DNA of 64,000 nucleotides. Origin: Desulfatitalea alkaliphila. Its GTDB lineage: Bacteria; Desulfobacterota; Desulfobacteria; Desulfobacterales; Desulfosarcinaceae. The notes beneath the pieces are model-generated. The model searched no databases. It had not been told where the DNA came from and saw only the letters and a list, made by a program, of their open reading frames with translations. Made by a program: the position numbers and the translations under genes. Within the stretch, counting starts at the first letter, position 1. Each line of letters opens with the position of its first letter. Shown piece after piece: positions 54,494 to 63,114 of this stretch. The stretch covers positions 1-64,000 of the forward strand of contig NZ_JALJRB010000019.1 of assembly GCF_022968795.1 (NCBI RefSeq), read 5' to 3'.

Positions 54494-56668
54494 CTACTCT
54501 TTTTGCGCAAGAAAAGTTTCATAATCAAGCATCTTCGACAACGCGAGAACCGCTCTTTCCGGCGTTTGGTAAGTCACGCCTTTGTAGCGGTGGCCGGGCA
54601 GGTGCAGGATGGTTTTGGTGTTGTGGTCGGTACGCAGGTTGACGCCGAGGATCGGTTTGTTCAGCTCGTCCATCAATTCCAGGCAGCGACGGGCAAAGGC
54701 ATCTTCGAACTGCTCTGCAAGGGTTTTGATTTCGTCGAAGGTTCCGGGGGCCACGCTGGGGTCGGCGGCCAGGACCGAGGCCGAAAGCCGTTCGATCAGG
54801 ATGCGGCGGCCCATGATGCCCATGTGGAGTACGGCGTCGCAACCGCTCCAGCGCATGAGCAATTCCTGGACCCGGAAAGTCATATCGGGATTGAAATCGC
54901 CCACCAGGTCCACGGGGTTGGCGCGGCTCCAATAAGGGGGCAGCATGGTGTCGATTTCCGCCAGGATGTCCGCGTCCAGCTCCGGCAGCACCAAGCCGAG
55001 GCGTTGGCACAGGTCGGCGGTCACCACCCCCCAGCCGCCGCCGAAGGTCATGATGGCCACCCGGGGACCGCGGGGCAGGGGCAGGGCGTCGAAGGCCGCC
55101 GCAAGGTCCAGCAGATCCATGGGGCGGTGGACGTTGACGATGCCCGCCTGCCGGCAAAGGGCTTCGAACACCCGGTTGTCCGATGCCATGGCGCCGCTGT
55201 GGCTTGCGGCCGCTTTCTGGCCGGCGGCCGTTTGCCCACCTTTGAGCAGCACGATGGGTTTGCGGCGACTGACGCGGCGGGCGCTTTCGAAAAAACGCCG
55301 CCCGTCTTTGAACCCTTCCACATAAATCAACACCGTGCGGGTGGTGTCATCCACCTCGAAACCTTCCAGGTAGTCGGCCATGGTGATCATTGCTTCGTTG
55401 CCGCTGCCGGAAAAACCTCGCATGCCGATGCCCTGATGCTCGGCGAAAGCCAGCAGTTGGGTGCCCATGTTGCCCGACTGAGCCACCATGGCCGTGCTGC
55501 CCGCCAGGGACTGCACCGTGGTGCCGGTGCTGAAAAGGCGGATGTGGGGATTGGCGATGCCCATGGTGTTGGGTCCCAGGATCAGCAGTCCGGCTTCGCG
55601 TGCCGCCTTGACCAGCTCGGCTTCCAGGGCCTTGCCTTCATCGCCTGCCTCGGAAAATCCCGAGGTGATCAACACCATGTAGCGAATGCCCTTTTGGCGG
55701 CATTCGTCCACCAATGGCTGCACATGCCGGGCCGGCACGGTCACCACCACCAGGTCCACGGGATCGGGGATGTCCAGCAGGCTGCGGTAAACCGGTCGTC
55801 CCGCAATGGTACCGCCTTTGGGGTTGACCAGCAAAATCCGGCCTTCATAGCCGCCGCTGATGGTGTTGACCACCAGCATGTTGCCCCATTTGCCCGGCTG
55901 GGCCGACGCCCCCACAAAGGCGATGGAACGGGGGTGGAAAATGGCGCCGATCTCCTTGGCCGGCACCGGGGTGAGCGACGGCGCCGACTCGGTCGGCGGA
56001 CGGAGGGCGATCAAGGCATCCACCGCCACCAGCCGGCCATCGGGGGTGACCCGCAGCGGGTTGATGTCGATTTCGGCAATTTCAGGGTGTTCCACGGCCA
56101 TCCGCGACACCCCGTCCAGTACTTTGAGCAAGGTTTTCCGATCCACCGCCGCTTCGCCCCGGAAGGGGGAAAGCAATTTTTGAGCCCGGATTTCAGCGAT
56201 CATTTGCGTTGCGTCCCAACGACTCAGGGGGGCCAGCCGCATGGCCACATCGGCCAACGCCTCGGTCAGCGTCCCGCCCAGTCCGAACAACACCACGGGG
56301 CCGAACTGGGGATCGCGGAACATGCCGGTCATCAACTCCCGTTGCCCCGTGATTTGGGGCTGCACCAGCAACCCTTCCAGGTCCGCCCCAGCGCCTTCGG
56401 CGATCTTGGCGGCCGCGCGGCGTAACGCTTCGGCATCGAAGAGGTTCAGGTGGACCAGTCCCCTTTCCGTCTTGTGCTGCAGAGCGGCGCCCAACCCTTT
56501 GAGCACCACCGGATATCCCAACTCGGCGGCGGCGGCCACGGCGGCGGCGGCATCCCGCACCACCGTTTCGGACACCACCGGAATGCCGTACTGTTGCAAT
56601 ATGTTTTTGGCCGCATGTTCATCGAGGGCGGTCGGACCGGACACCATCAAGGAAGATTTCGTATTCAC
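54494..56668 (-). CDS. ADP-forming acyl-CoA synthetase, fused subunits
   Basis: A 724-residue fusion of beta (ATP-grasp, 1 to about 230: 'G-Y-P-V-V-L-K-G-L-G', 'E-I-D-I-N-P-L-R-V') and alpha (about 240-724) subunits. The alpha part has a CoA-binding Rossmann domain ('I-A-F-V-G-A-S-A-Q-P-G-K-W-G-N') and the phosphorylatable His in 'A-A-S-H-S-G-A-M-A-S'. Such enzymes convert acyl-CoA, ADP and phosphate to acid, CoA and ATP, a substrate-level ATP source in anaerobes; acetyl-CoA specificity is not certain. GTG start with AAGGAG upstream. The beta-alpha domain order is the reverse of the commoner alpha-beta fusion. Confidence 0.88.
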   Translation of the reverse strand: MNTKSSLMVSGPTALDEHAAKNILQQYGIPVVSETVVRDAAAAVAAAAELGYPVVLKGLGAALQHKTERGLVHLNLFDAEALRRAAAKIAEGAGADLEGLLVQPQITGQRELMTGMFRDPQFGPVVLFGLGGTLTEALADVAMRLAPLSRWDATQMIAEIRAQKLLSPFRGEAAVDRKTLLKVLDGVSRMAVEHPEIAEIDINPLRVTPDGRLVAVDALIALRPPTESAPSLTPVPAKEIGAIFHPRSIAFVGASAQPGKWGNMLVVNTISGGYEGRILLVNPKGGTIAGRPVYRSLLDIPDPVDLVVVTVPARHVQPLVDECRQKGIRYMVLITSGFSEAGDEGKALEAELVKAAREAGLLILGPNTMGIANPHIRLFSTGTTVQSLAGSTAMVAQSGNMGTQLLAFAEHQGIGMRGFSGSGNEAMITMADYLEGFEVDDTTRTVLIYVEGFKDGRRFFESARRVSRRKPIVLLKGGQTAAGQKAAASHSGAMASDNRVFEALCRQAGIVNVHRPMDLLDLAAAFDALPLPRGPRVAIMTFGGGWGVVTADLCQRLGLVLPELDADILAEIDTMLPPYWSRANPVDLVGDFNPDMTFRVQELLMRWSGCDAVLHMGIMGRRILIERLSASVLAADPSVAPGTFDEIKTLAEQFEDAFARRCLELMDELNKPILGVNLRTDHNTKTILHLPGHRYKGVTYQTPERAVLALSKMLDYETFLAQKE

Positions 56669-56798
56669 TGGAACTCCTTTTTACACTGTTGCATGCATTG
56701 ATCTTCAGGCACCGGAAAACAAGGCCCCGAGGACCATTCGCGAGCCCTTCGCGGAAGCATATCTCTTTACCACAAATGGTTCATCGAATAAACGGGAT

Positions 56799-58913
56799 TT
56801 ATTGTTGCAGGGGTGAGGGAAAAGCTTCGCGCACTGGATAAGTCAATCGAAACCCGAAGTCATCGAAAAAGATGTCGCCGGCCCCATCACCGAAGGCGTG
56901 CAATCCTAATTCGGCAACGGGGGAGGCGCTAAGGGGCTTTGAGATGAGGTTTGGGTGATAGGTGCGCAGAATGCTGTCGGGGGTGTTGGAAGAGGGCACG
57001 GCGTACAGCTCGGACGGCGCATTGATGGTATCGTTGATTGCGTCCCAGTGAATCAATCGGAAAGGGGAGGTGTGCGCCTCTTCATCCGCCCCATCGTCCG
57101 GCGGCCACTGGAGCTTTTGATTGCCGGCGATGCGCGGGTAATCGGCCAAATCGGCACGATATATTCTGATTATGTTTTCTTTTTTATCCATCGTGACATC
57201 GTTCGACACTTTGGCTGCGCTATTGGATCGGCCGACCACCAGCAGGGTTTCATTTCGCTGAAAGGTGCTTCCCTTTGTGACCTTGTTGAGCAAGAGGGTG
57301 CCTGCGGCCGATCCATCATTCCAAGCGCCTGTTGATAGAATGGGAGATGACAAAACAGTACCCATTGCGCCATGGTTCTCGCCGAAAATTCGTTCACCCG
57401 CTTGGATAGCTGCAGCTTCACCATTCGTGAAATTCAGCAACACCGCTTCATGCAAGCGGACCAGTAACGCCACGCCTCCGGCAGGGAAATCGATGGCGCT
57501 GTAAGCCAGCCAAGTCCTGGTATCGATGCCGCCTGTTTGTTGCCACAAAACGACCAGCGGGCCGGCTTCAAGCGCGGTGCCGGGAAGTTGAAACCCGGTT
57601 TGGCCGAGAACGATGGAAAGGCCGTAACCGTTGAAGGCCGTGAGTGAAAGAGATGGATTATCGTCAGTGGTCCTCAGGCGAAAAGAAAGACCGCCGGCAA
57701 AGGACGGGGCGGCATCCGAATCAGAATCGTCGCCCTCCGTTTCAGGATAAAGCGAATTCAGAAATCCCAATTTGACTTGCACATCGTAGCTGAGAAACCC
57801 GCCGGTTAAGCCTCGGTAGCCGGTGAAACGGTCACCGGCCGCTGCGGCCGATGTTGCCAATCCTCCATTCGAACTCAATTCTTCAAAAAAGAGTGCCCGG
57901 TTGCCGTCCGCCGCGCTGATCGCGACACTCCCGTCCACCGTTTCCCAATTCGCAATTGCCGAAGTTTCGGAGAAGGTTTCTTCCGTCACCTCTTCCCAGA
58001 GAAAGGGCTCTTGCGGAAAGGCGCCATCAAAGATCAACTCCCGGTGCGTCGTTAATGCTCCCTGGCCGACAATCCCGGTGCTGTGCAAGCGTGAAAAGTT
58101 GGTTAGTATGATCGGGGCGCCTGACAATATTTCAAGATTAGAGTCCTGGGAAGAGGCGCTCGGGTCGCGAATTCCTTCGAATCGGTTTTCGTCGCGGTTG
58201 TTGTAGTTGTAATTCACAATGCGGCCGCCGACGATGATGCGGCCATGGGTCGACGGAAAGAGGCCGCCACCGCCGTTTTCATAGGATAAAAAACCGGTGG
58301 TGGGATCGAAACCGTTACTGCGAACAAATGGGTAGACGATGGTGTGTTGCGGCAGTGGCGTAGCAAACCCCTCACCATCTTCCAAAATGATGGTAATTTC
58401 CTGGTTGTTATCTTCTATCGATAGGTTTACCTCGAAGTCCTGGTTACCAATGAACAAACGTTGCGTTTGCCCGATTGCATTTTCAAGCAATTCCGGTGGC
58501 AAAGTGCCTGCAACGACCGCTTTCCAACTATTGACCCCGGGCTCGGCACCATTGGTCAGCACGAAATAGTAGGAGAAGATGCGAATTTCGAAGGAGCCCA
58601 CCCCTTCCAGTTGAAACCGTCGGCCGTCCATGTTCTCAAGCGCCGCCACCTTCTGCTGCATGGTTTGTGCCTGTCGATACTGGTGCAGGGCCATGCGATA
58701 ACCCGATTCCGCCAGAAAATAGGCTTGGTCGGCCAGATGGTGGAACGCTGTCTGCTGTCTGGAGGAACTCACCAGGGGCAACAGGGTGGCCGCCAGGACG
58801 GAAAAGAGCAAAATAGCCGCAATAATGGCGATCAACGCACTGCCGTGATGCCTTTTGCACACCATTGTTGGAGGACTGATTGTGGTTTTTGATGTCAAAG
58901 ACATTGCATACAT
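56799..58913 (-). CDS. Giant PilX-like pilus protein with extra beta-rich domain
   Basis: A 704-residue protein. One N-terminal helix ('H-G-S-A-L-I-A-I-I-A-A-I-L-L-F-S-V-L-A-A-T-L-L-P-L') followed by 'Q-A-Y-F-L-A-E-S-G-Y-R-M-A', the pattern seen after PilX/GspK helices, but it is about four times PilX length. The remainder is beta-rich and looks like a lectin or jelly-roll-like fold (for example 'G-G-L-S-F-R-L-R-T-T-D-D-N-P-S-L-S-L-T'), possibly inserted in a pilus-tip protein. It is the last gene of the second pilin operon and takes the place PilY1 holds in the first. The start (58913, 58904 or 58865) is uncertain. Confidence 0.75.
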   Translation of the reverse strand: MYAMSLTSKTTISPPTMVCKRHHGSALIAIIAAILLFSVLAATLLPLVSSSRQQTAFHHLADQAYFLAESGYRMALHQYRQAQTMQQKVAALENMDGRRFQLEGVGSFEIRIFSYYFVLTNGAEPGVNSWKAVVAGTLPPELLENAIGQTQRLFIGNQDFEVNLSIEDNNQEITIILEDGEGFATPLPQHTIVYPFVRSNGFDPTTGFLSYENGGGGLFPSTHGRIIVGGRIVNYNYNNRDENRFEGIRDPSASSQDSNLEILSGAPIILTNFSRLHSTGIVGQGALTTHRELIFDGAFPQEPFLWEEVTEETFSETSAIANWETVDGSVAISAADGNRALFFEELSSNGGLATSAAAAGDRFTGYRGLTGGFLSYDVQVKLGFLNSLYPETEGDDSDSDAAPSFAGGLSFRLRTTDDNPSLSLTAFNGYGLSIVLGQTGFQLPGTALEAGPLVVLWQQTGGIDTRTWLAYSAIDFPAGGVALLVRLHEAVLLNFTNGEAAAIQAGERIFGENHGAMGTVLSSPILSTGAWNDGSAAGTLLLNKVTKGSTFQRNETLLVVGRSNSAAKVSNDVTMDKKENIIRIYRADLADYPRIAGNQKLQWPPDDGADEEAHTSPFRLIHWDAINDTINAPSELYAVPSSNTPDSILRTYHPNLISKPLSASPVAELGLHAFGDGAGDIFFDDFGFRLTYPVREAFPSPLQQ

Positions 58914-58952
58914 ATAGGGATCCCGTTCAACAGGGTATTTTTCACAGCAACG

Positions 58953-59597
58953 CTAATACACCCCACCACCCACATTATCTGTATTGCGCGGATGCACTAG
59001 TGTGGTGAAGCTGTGTGACTGGGTAGGGGCATCGGGGCGTTGCAAATCCAAGCGGATTAGAATGGCCGTCAGCAACCGGATATCGTAGCCCGGTAGCCAA
59101 GGGTCGGCCCCGCGGAAAAAGGTGAGGGCGAAATCGGTCACCCCGTCCACCAGGATGTGTCCGTTTTGGTTTGTATCGGCGGAATCCGCCTGGTTCGGGT
59201 CACTTGTGTATAGGTAAACCGCCCCGGTATCGTTTCCAGACGCCTCAACGAATCGCAATTCCATGCGGCGGATGTGTGGAATGCCGCCAGGATCTTTCTG
59301 GATGCGCTCATAAACCACAAACACATCGTCGGAGGACACCGGGCCGGTATCCCGGACATCTATCAACTCTGTCAGTTCACGCACAATGCGCGCCATGGCC
59401 AAGTGCCCTTTTTGCGTTACTTGAGCGTTGGCCCGACTGAAATCATAACCCTGGACGGCGGCAACCAAACCGGAACCGAAAAGGCCGGCGAGAATCGCCA
59501 TCAACACCATGGTCGCGATGAGCTCGAGGAAAGTGAACCCCAATTTGTTCGAAATGCATACGCGGATATGTTTGTTGATCCAGGAAAGTGTGCCCAT
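58953..59597 (-). CDS. PilW/GspJ-like minor pilin
   Basis: A 214-residue prepilin with a long 18-residue basic leader, then 'L-G|F-T-F-L-E-L-I-A-T-M-V-L-M-A-I-L' (Glu at mature position 5). It also has an Asp-rich stretch 'D-S-A-D-T-N-Q-N-G-H-I-L-V-D-G'. Size and position after a PilV-like gene suggest the PilW/GspJ role. Seven bp separate it from the preceding gene. Confidence 0.8.
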   Translation of the reverse strand: MGTLSWINKHIRVCISNKLGFTFLELIATMVLMAILAGLFGSGLVAAVQGYDFSRANAQVTQKGHLAMARIVRELTELIDVRDTGPVSSDDVFVVYERIQKDPGGIPHIRRMELRFVEASGNDTGAVYLYTSDPNQADSADTNQNGHILVDGVTDFALTFFRGADPWLPGYDIRLLTAILIRLDLQRPDAPTQSHSFTTLVHPRNTDNVGGGVY

Positions 59598-59604
59598 GGC
59601 TGCC

Positions 59605-60075
59605 TTACCGACCGAAAAGGGCGGTCAAATTTTGGGAAGTGTCCGGGATGGACACGATGACTTGCAGCAGGCCTTGTAATGATTCGCAGTTGTCAATATC
59701 GTCGGCCCTGATCCCTGAGGGTTCTAATGCCACATTGCGCGGGTTAAACACTATCTTGGTACGAGACGGAACAACATGGTCGTTCTGCCAGTAAACGCCG
59801 CTATTCAGCTTCTTGCACAAGGTGATCAAAGGGTTTTTTTGAACCGGATCCCGTTGCAGATGACGATAATCCGCCACTACGTTGTTCATGACGGCGTTGA
59901 GTAACAAGGAATCGTCCAGGGTTTGCACGGGTTGATAGCTGCGCCAGGTTTGCTCGCTGATCACCTGCGCCAAGATGACCGTCAAAATGGCGGAAATGAT
60001 GATGGTGAAGAGGATTTCGATCAGGGTGAAGCCCCGCTGATCGCACCACTCTTTTGCTGGTGCGGGTGCCGTCAT
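59605..60075 (-). CDS. PilV/GspI-like minor pilin
   Basis: A 156-residue prepilin: 'Q-R-G|F-T-L-I-E-I-L-F-T-I-I-I-S-A-I-L'. Cysteines in 'I-T-L-C-K-K' and 'D-N-C-E-S-L' may form a disulfide. The start overlaps the stop of the preceding prepilin gene (ATGA), showing translational coupling. The family assignment within minor pilins is approximate. Confidence 0.8.
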   Translation of the reverse strand: MTAPAPAKEWCDQRGFTLIEILFTIIISAILTVILAQVISEQTWRSYQPVQTLDDSLLLNAVMNNVVADYRHLQRDPVQKNPLITLCKKLNSGVYWQNDHVVPSRTKIVFNPRNVALEPSGIRADDIDNCESLQGLLQVIVSIPDTSQNLTALFGR

Positions 60076-60575
60076 GGTATGAATCCGGTCTCCGGATGAA
60101 TGATAAAACTTTCAGTTTCACCGTTTTTGGTCAGAATGTAATGCAGGTCGCTTGCCTCGGTCAATGGGGTGCAATGGTCCTGTTCGGCTTGGGTCGCCAA
60201 CGCCCCGGGACGGCCCCAAGTGTCAAAACAGAGCGTAAACCCGGCAGGAGTGATGGTCACGCCGCCGGCCAACTCGGTGGTGTTTTCCGTTTCTCCTGGA
60301 AGCGGCCTGCGGTTGTTCGAATCATTGCCGGCGAACAACCAGAAACGGCGGTCGTCGCTGTCGTAGTGGATGCCCCAAGGGGTGCCGGTGTTGATAGCCC
60401 GGCTTTGGGCATAACGAACATAGGATTTGAGAGTGGCTATTTGGGCCTTGAGGGTCACATCGGTGGGGGGTTGGCGCAACACCGCGACCGTTGCGAAGAT
60501 GCTGATGAAAACCAGTACCAGCACGACCTCGAGAACGGTGAAACCTGTACTGCGGTTGCCGGCCTGGAGCCGCAT
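60072..60575 (-). CDS. GspH/FimT-like minor pilin
   Basis: A 167-residue prepilin: 'S-T-G|F-T-V-L-E-V-V-L-V-L-V-F-I-S-I-F', followed by 'Y-V-R-Y-A-Q-S-R-A-I-N-T-G-T-P-W-G-I', the 'Q-x-x-A-x' helix end and beta start found in GspH/FimT. ATG 60575 lies behind AAAAAAGGCAG. Cys residues in 'L-C-F-D-T-W' and 'D-H-C-T-P-L' may be paired. Confidence 0.8.
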   Translation of the reverse strand: MRLQAGNRSTGFTVLEVVLVLVFISIFATVAVLRQPPTDVTLKAQIATLKSYVRYAQSRAINTGTPWGIHYDSDDRRFWLFAGNDSNNRRPLPGETENTTELAGGVTITPAGFTLCFDTWGRPGALATQAEQDHCTPLTEASDLHYILTKNGETESFIIHPETGFIP

Positions 60576-60604
60576 GGCTGCCTTTTTTGATATTATTAAT
60601 AAAA

Positions 60605-61081
60605 TCAAATTCCTGGGCGAGGTATGCTTTTGATCTCGTCATCAGCTCCCGCGATTGCTGTACCATCTTTTGGCGATACGACCAGCTTGATACAACCGTC
60701 CAAGGCGTCATCATTGTCAGCCTTATCGCTAAAGCATGCAGACGGATCGAAATCCTCATCTTCACTGTGGCCGCCGTCGAAAACAGACAATTCGAAATCG
60801 CCAAGATCTGTCCCCAACGGTTCGCCATCTTGGTAATTTATTTCGCTTGGAAGCGACCCCCTCAACACCTGCTGGGCGAAATACCCGTTGACCCGGCCGA
60901 TGGCTTCGGCCATGGCTGTTTCCATGGCTTTCTTCCTGGCTTCGCCCTGGAGGTCGAAATAGCGCGGCACGGCGACAACTGCCAGGATGCTCATGATAAC
61001 GATGACAGCGATGATTTCGAGAAGGGTGAAACCGGCGTTGCCGACAACTGGCGCGTTTTTACCGGGAGAGGGTGGTTGCAT
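60605..61081 (-). CDS. Type IV prepilin, first gene of second pilin operon
   Basis: A 158-residue prepilin: 'N-A-G|F-T-L-L-E-I-I-A-V-I-V-I-M-S-I-L-A-V-V-A-V-P-R-Y-F-D-L', the most pilin-like N-terminus in the cluster. The globular domain has an acidic run 'D-G-G-H-S-E-D-E-D-F-D' and two Cys near the C-terminus. Start at ATG 61081 behind GAAGGGA. It may be a pseudopilin core subunit. The AT-rich gap upstream (61082-61339) has a small hairpin (TACATTTT...AAAATGTA, 61271-61293) and no clear promoter. Confidence 0.85.
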   Translation of the reverse strand: MQPPSPGKNAPVVGNAGFTLLEIIAVIVIMSILAVVAVPRYFDLQGEARKKAMETAMAEAIGRVNGYFAQQVLRGSLPSEINYQDGEPLGTDLGDFELSVFDGGHSEDEDFDPSACFSDKADNDDALDGCIKLVVSPKDGTAIAGADDEIKSIPRPGI

Positions 61082-61339
61082 TAGGTTCAATCCCTTCGAA
61101 GGAAAAAAAATAAATATGAAGATGGACAGTTCTGCTATTTTATGAGTGCACTATATATGCCATAGGAAGAGATTGATGACAACAAAATCTTGATTCATTT
61201 AACAATATGAATTAATTATAAAATAGAATCTAAATCCGCTCCGTGCAAGGGGCGCGGAATGGCTCGCGAATACATTTTGCATCAAAAAATGTAGTTGATT
61301 ATCCATTAAATGATGGAAGAAAGTGCCGATTGCATGGCC

Positions 61340-62584
61340 TCATTCATATATTTTTTCATCCGCTGCGTGGGCCTCGGCCGCATCGTTTTCGAAATCCCGT
61401 TCGGTCTTGCGGCCTTTGCCGGCAAGATACTCCTTGTACCACTCATGGGCGATGATCATGCTCATCACCTCGTTGGAGCCGGTCCATATGGAGGCCAGGC
61501 GCAGGTCGCGGGCGATGCGTTCGACGGGAAACACGTTGGTGTAGCCGATGCCGCCCATGACCTGCATGGCGTTGTGGGCCACTTTCTGGCACGATTCGGT
61601 GACGAATTTCTTGGCCTGGCTAACCATGCGGCGGGTCTGTTTGGCCGGTACGCCCGAATCGACCATGCGGGCGGTGGTGTAGATCATGCTGCGGGCGGCA
61701 TCCAGCAGCATGGCGGCTTCAGCCACCTGGAAGCCGACCCCTTGGAACTGGGCGATGGGTTGACCGAAGGCCTTGCGTCGCGTTGTGTAGCCGGTGGCCA
61801 CGGTCAGGGCGGGTCGGGCGGCGCCGATGGTCATGGCCGCGGTGCCCAGCCGCTCGGGAATCATCATGGTGTTGAAAACGGCATAGCCGTTGTGCAGCTG
61901 ACCCACGATGTTCTCTTTGGGCACCCGCACATCCTTGAACACCACCCGTCCGGCACCGCCGCCGCGGCTGCCCATCAGGCCATAAATATAGTCAACGCGG
62001 ACCCCTTCACCCCGATCAACGATGAAACAGGTGAGCGCCTTGTGGGGTTCGGCGTCGGGATCGGTTCGGGCATAGACCAGAAAATAGTCGGCGCCTTCTG
62101 CTCCCACGATGAACCGTTTCTGGCCGTTGAGGACAAAATGGTCCCCATGATCCACGGCTGCGGTGGTGGTGCCGAAAAAGTCCGAGCCGCCCCGGGGTTC
62201 GGTGAGGCACTCGGCGGCAAAAAGATCACCCCGCAACAACGGCTTGACATATTTTTCCTTCTGTTCGTCGGTGCCGTGTAAAATGATGGCGTCGCACACC
62301 AACTCCGCGCCGACACCGAAGACGCAGGCGAAAATGTAGCCGAGTGTGCCGACCTCCTCCATGACCATGCAGGTGGAGACCCAGTCCATGCCCCGTCCGC
62401 CCCACTCCACGGGATACCGCACGCCGAAAAGGTTGCGACGGCCGGCCTCCTTGAGAAACGCCTTGGGAAACTGGATTTTGTCCTGGTCCATGTCCAGGAT
62501 CATCTGTCGGGGCACCCAGCGCACCAGGTCCCGAACCTCTTCACGCAGTTGCTTCTGTGCGTCGCTCATCATGAAATCGAACAT
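61340..62584 (-). CDS. Acyl-CoA dehydrogenase
   Basis: A 414-residue FAD enzyme of fatty-acid or aromatic-acid breakdown. 'C-L-T-E-P-R-G-G-S-D' and 'K-R-F-I-V-G-A-E-G-A-D-Y-F-L-V' are the first family signature, 'R-R-K-A-F-G-Q-P-I-A-Q-F-Q-G-V' the second, and 'G-G-I-G-Y-T-N-V-F-P-V-E-R' the late FAD-binding region. The general-base Glu position reads 'T-G-S-N-E-V'. Start chosen at ATG 62584 behind AGGAGGT. Substrate chain length cannot be read here. No electron-transfer flavoprotein gene is adjacent. Confidence 0.9.
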   Translation of the reverse strand: MFDFMMSDAQKQLREEVRDLVRWVPRQMILDMDQDKIQFPKAFLKEAGRRNLFGVRYPVEWGGRGMDWVSTCMVMEEVGTLGYIFACVFGVGAELVCDAIILHGTDEQKEKYVKPLLRGDLFAAECLTEPRGGSDFFGTTTAAVDHGDHFVLNGQKRFIVGAEGADYFLVYARTDPDAEPHKALTCFIVDRGEGVRVDYIYGLMGSRGGGAGRVVFKDVRVPKENIVGQLHNGYAVFNTMMIPERLGTAAMTIGAARPALTVATGYTTRRKAFGQPIAQFQGVGFQVAEAAMLLDAARSMIYTTARMVDSGVPAKQTRRMVSQAKKFVTESCQKVAHNAMQVMGGIGYTNVFPVERIARDLRLASIWTGSNEVMSMIIAHEWYKEYLAGKGRKTERDFENDAAEAHAADEKIYE

Positions 62585-62669
62585 CAGGGGACCTCCTTTT
62601 TTCAAAATGGTGTTTTACCGAATATGCTCCAACTTGGAAGTTTCGAGTTGGCCGGGTCGGAAAAGGGGA

Positions 62670-63112
62670 CAGTTTAAAGTTTAAAGTTTAAAGTTTCAAG
62701 CAAGGAATGCTATCGATTATAGATGGTTGGGGTGGGCGCACGCCACAGTTGATTGAATTCCCATAATTTTCCATCGAAATCGAAATCGCTATCGGGATCG
62801 AAAGCGAATGCTTTTCGTCCATAACACCCGGCGACTTTTGTATTTTCGGCATCTCTTGAAGTCAAATGCGCTGTGCTCAGGCATTTCATAGGATGTGCGG
62901 GAGGATCAGTGATACCCGGGCATGGCGTGCCGAGCCCGTGCGGGAGGATCGGGGATACCGGGGCACGGCGTGCCATAGGATCGGATCTTATTGGGCACGG
63001 CATGCCGTGCCCCAACGGGTTGGTGAACGGCTCCATCTGCTCGACTACCCTCAAACCCATATAATCGATAGAATTCATTAACTTAAAACTTAACACGTAA
63101 CACTTAAAACTC
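62670..63112. repeat. Facing heptad elements, tandem 37-mers and 20-bp palindrome
   Basis: A plus element (62670-62722) and an inverted one (63060-63112, 3 bp from the next stop) flank a gene-free stretch. Inside: a hexamer run (ATCGAAATCGAAATCGC, about 62773), two 37-bp tandem units with 4 differences (62895-62931, 62938-62974, each GTGCGGGAGGATC...GGCGTGCC), and a perfect palindrome GGGCACGGCATGCCGTGCCC (62993-63012). Confidence 0.8.
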
Positions 63113-63114
63113 CC

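Noticed and set aside
54503-56425. 640-residue plus-strand open frame
   Set aside because: Antisense shadow of the acyl-CoA synthetase.
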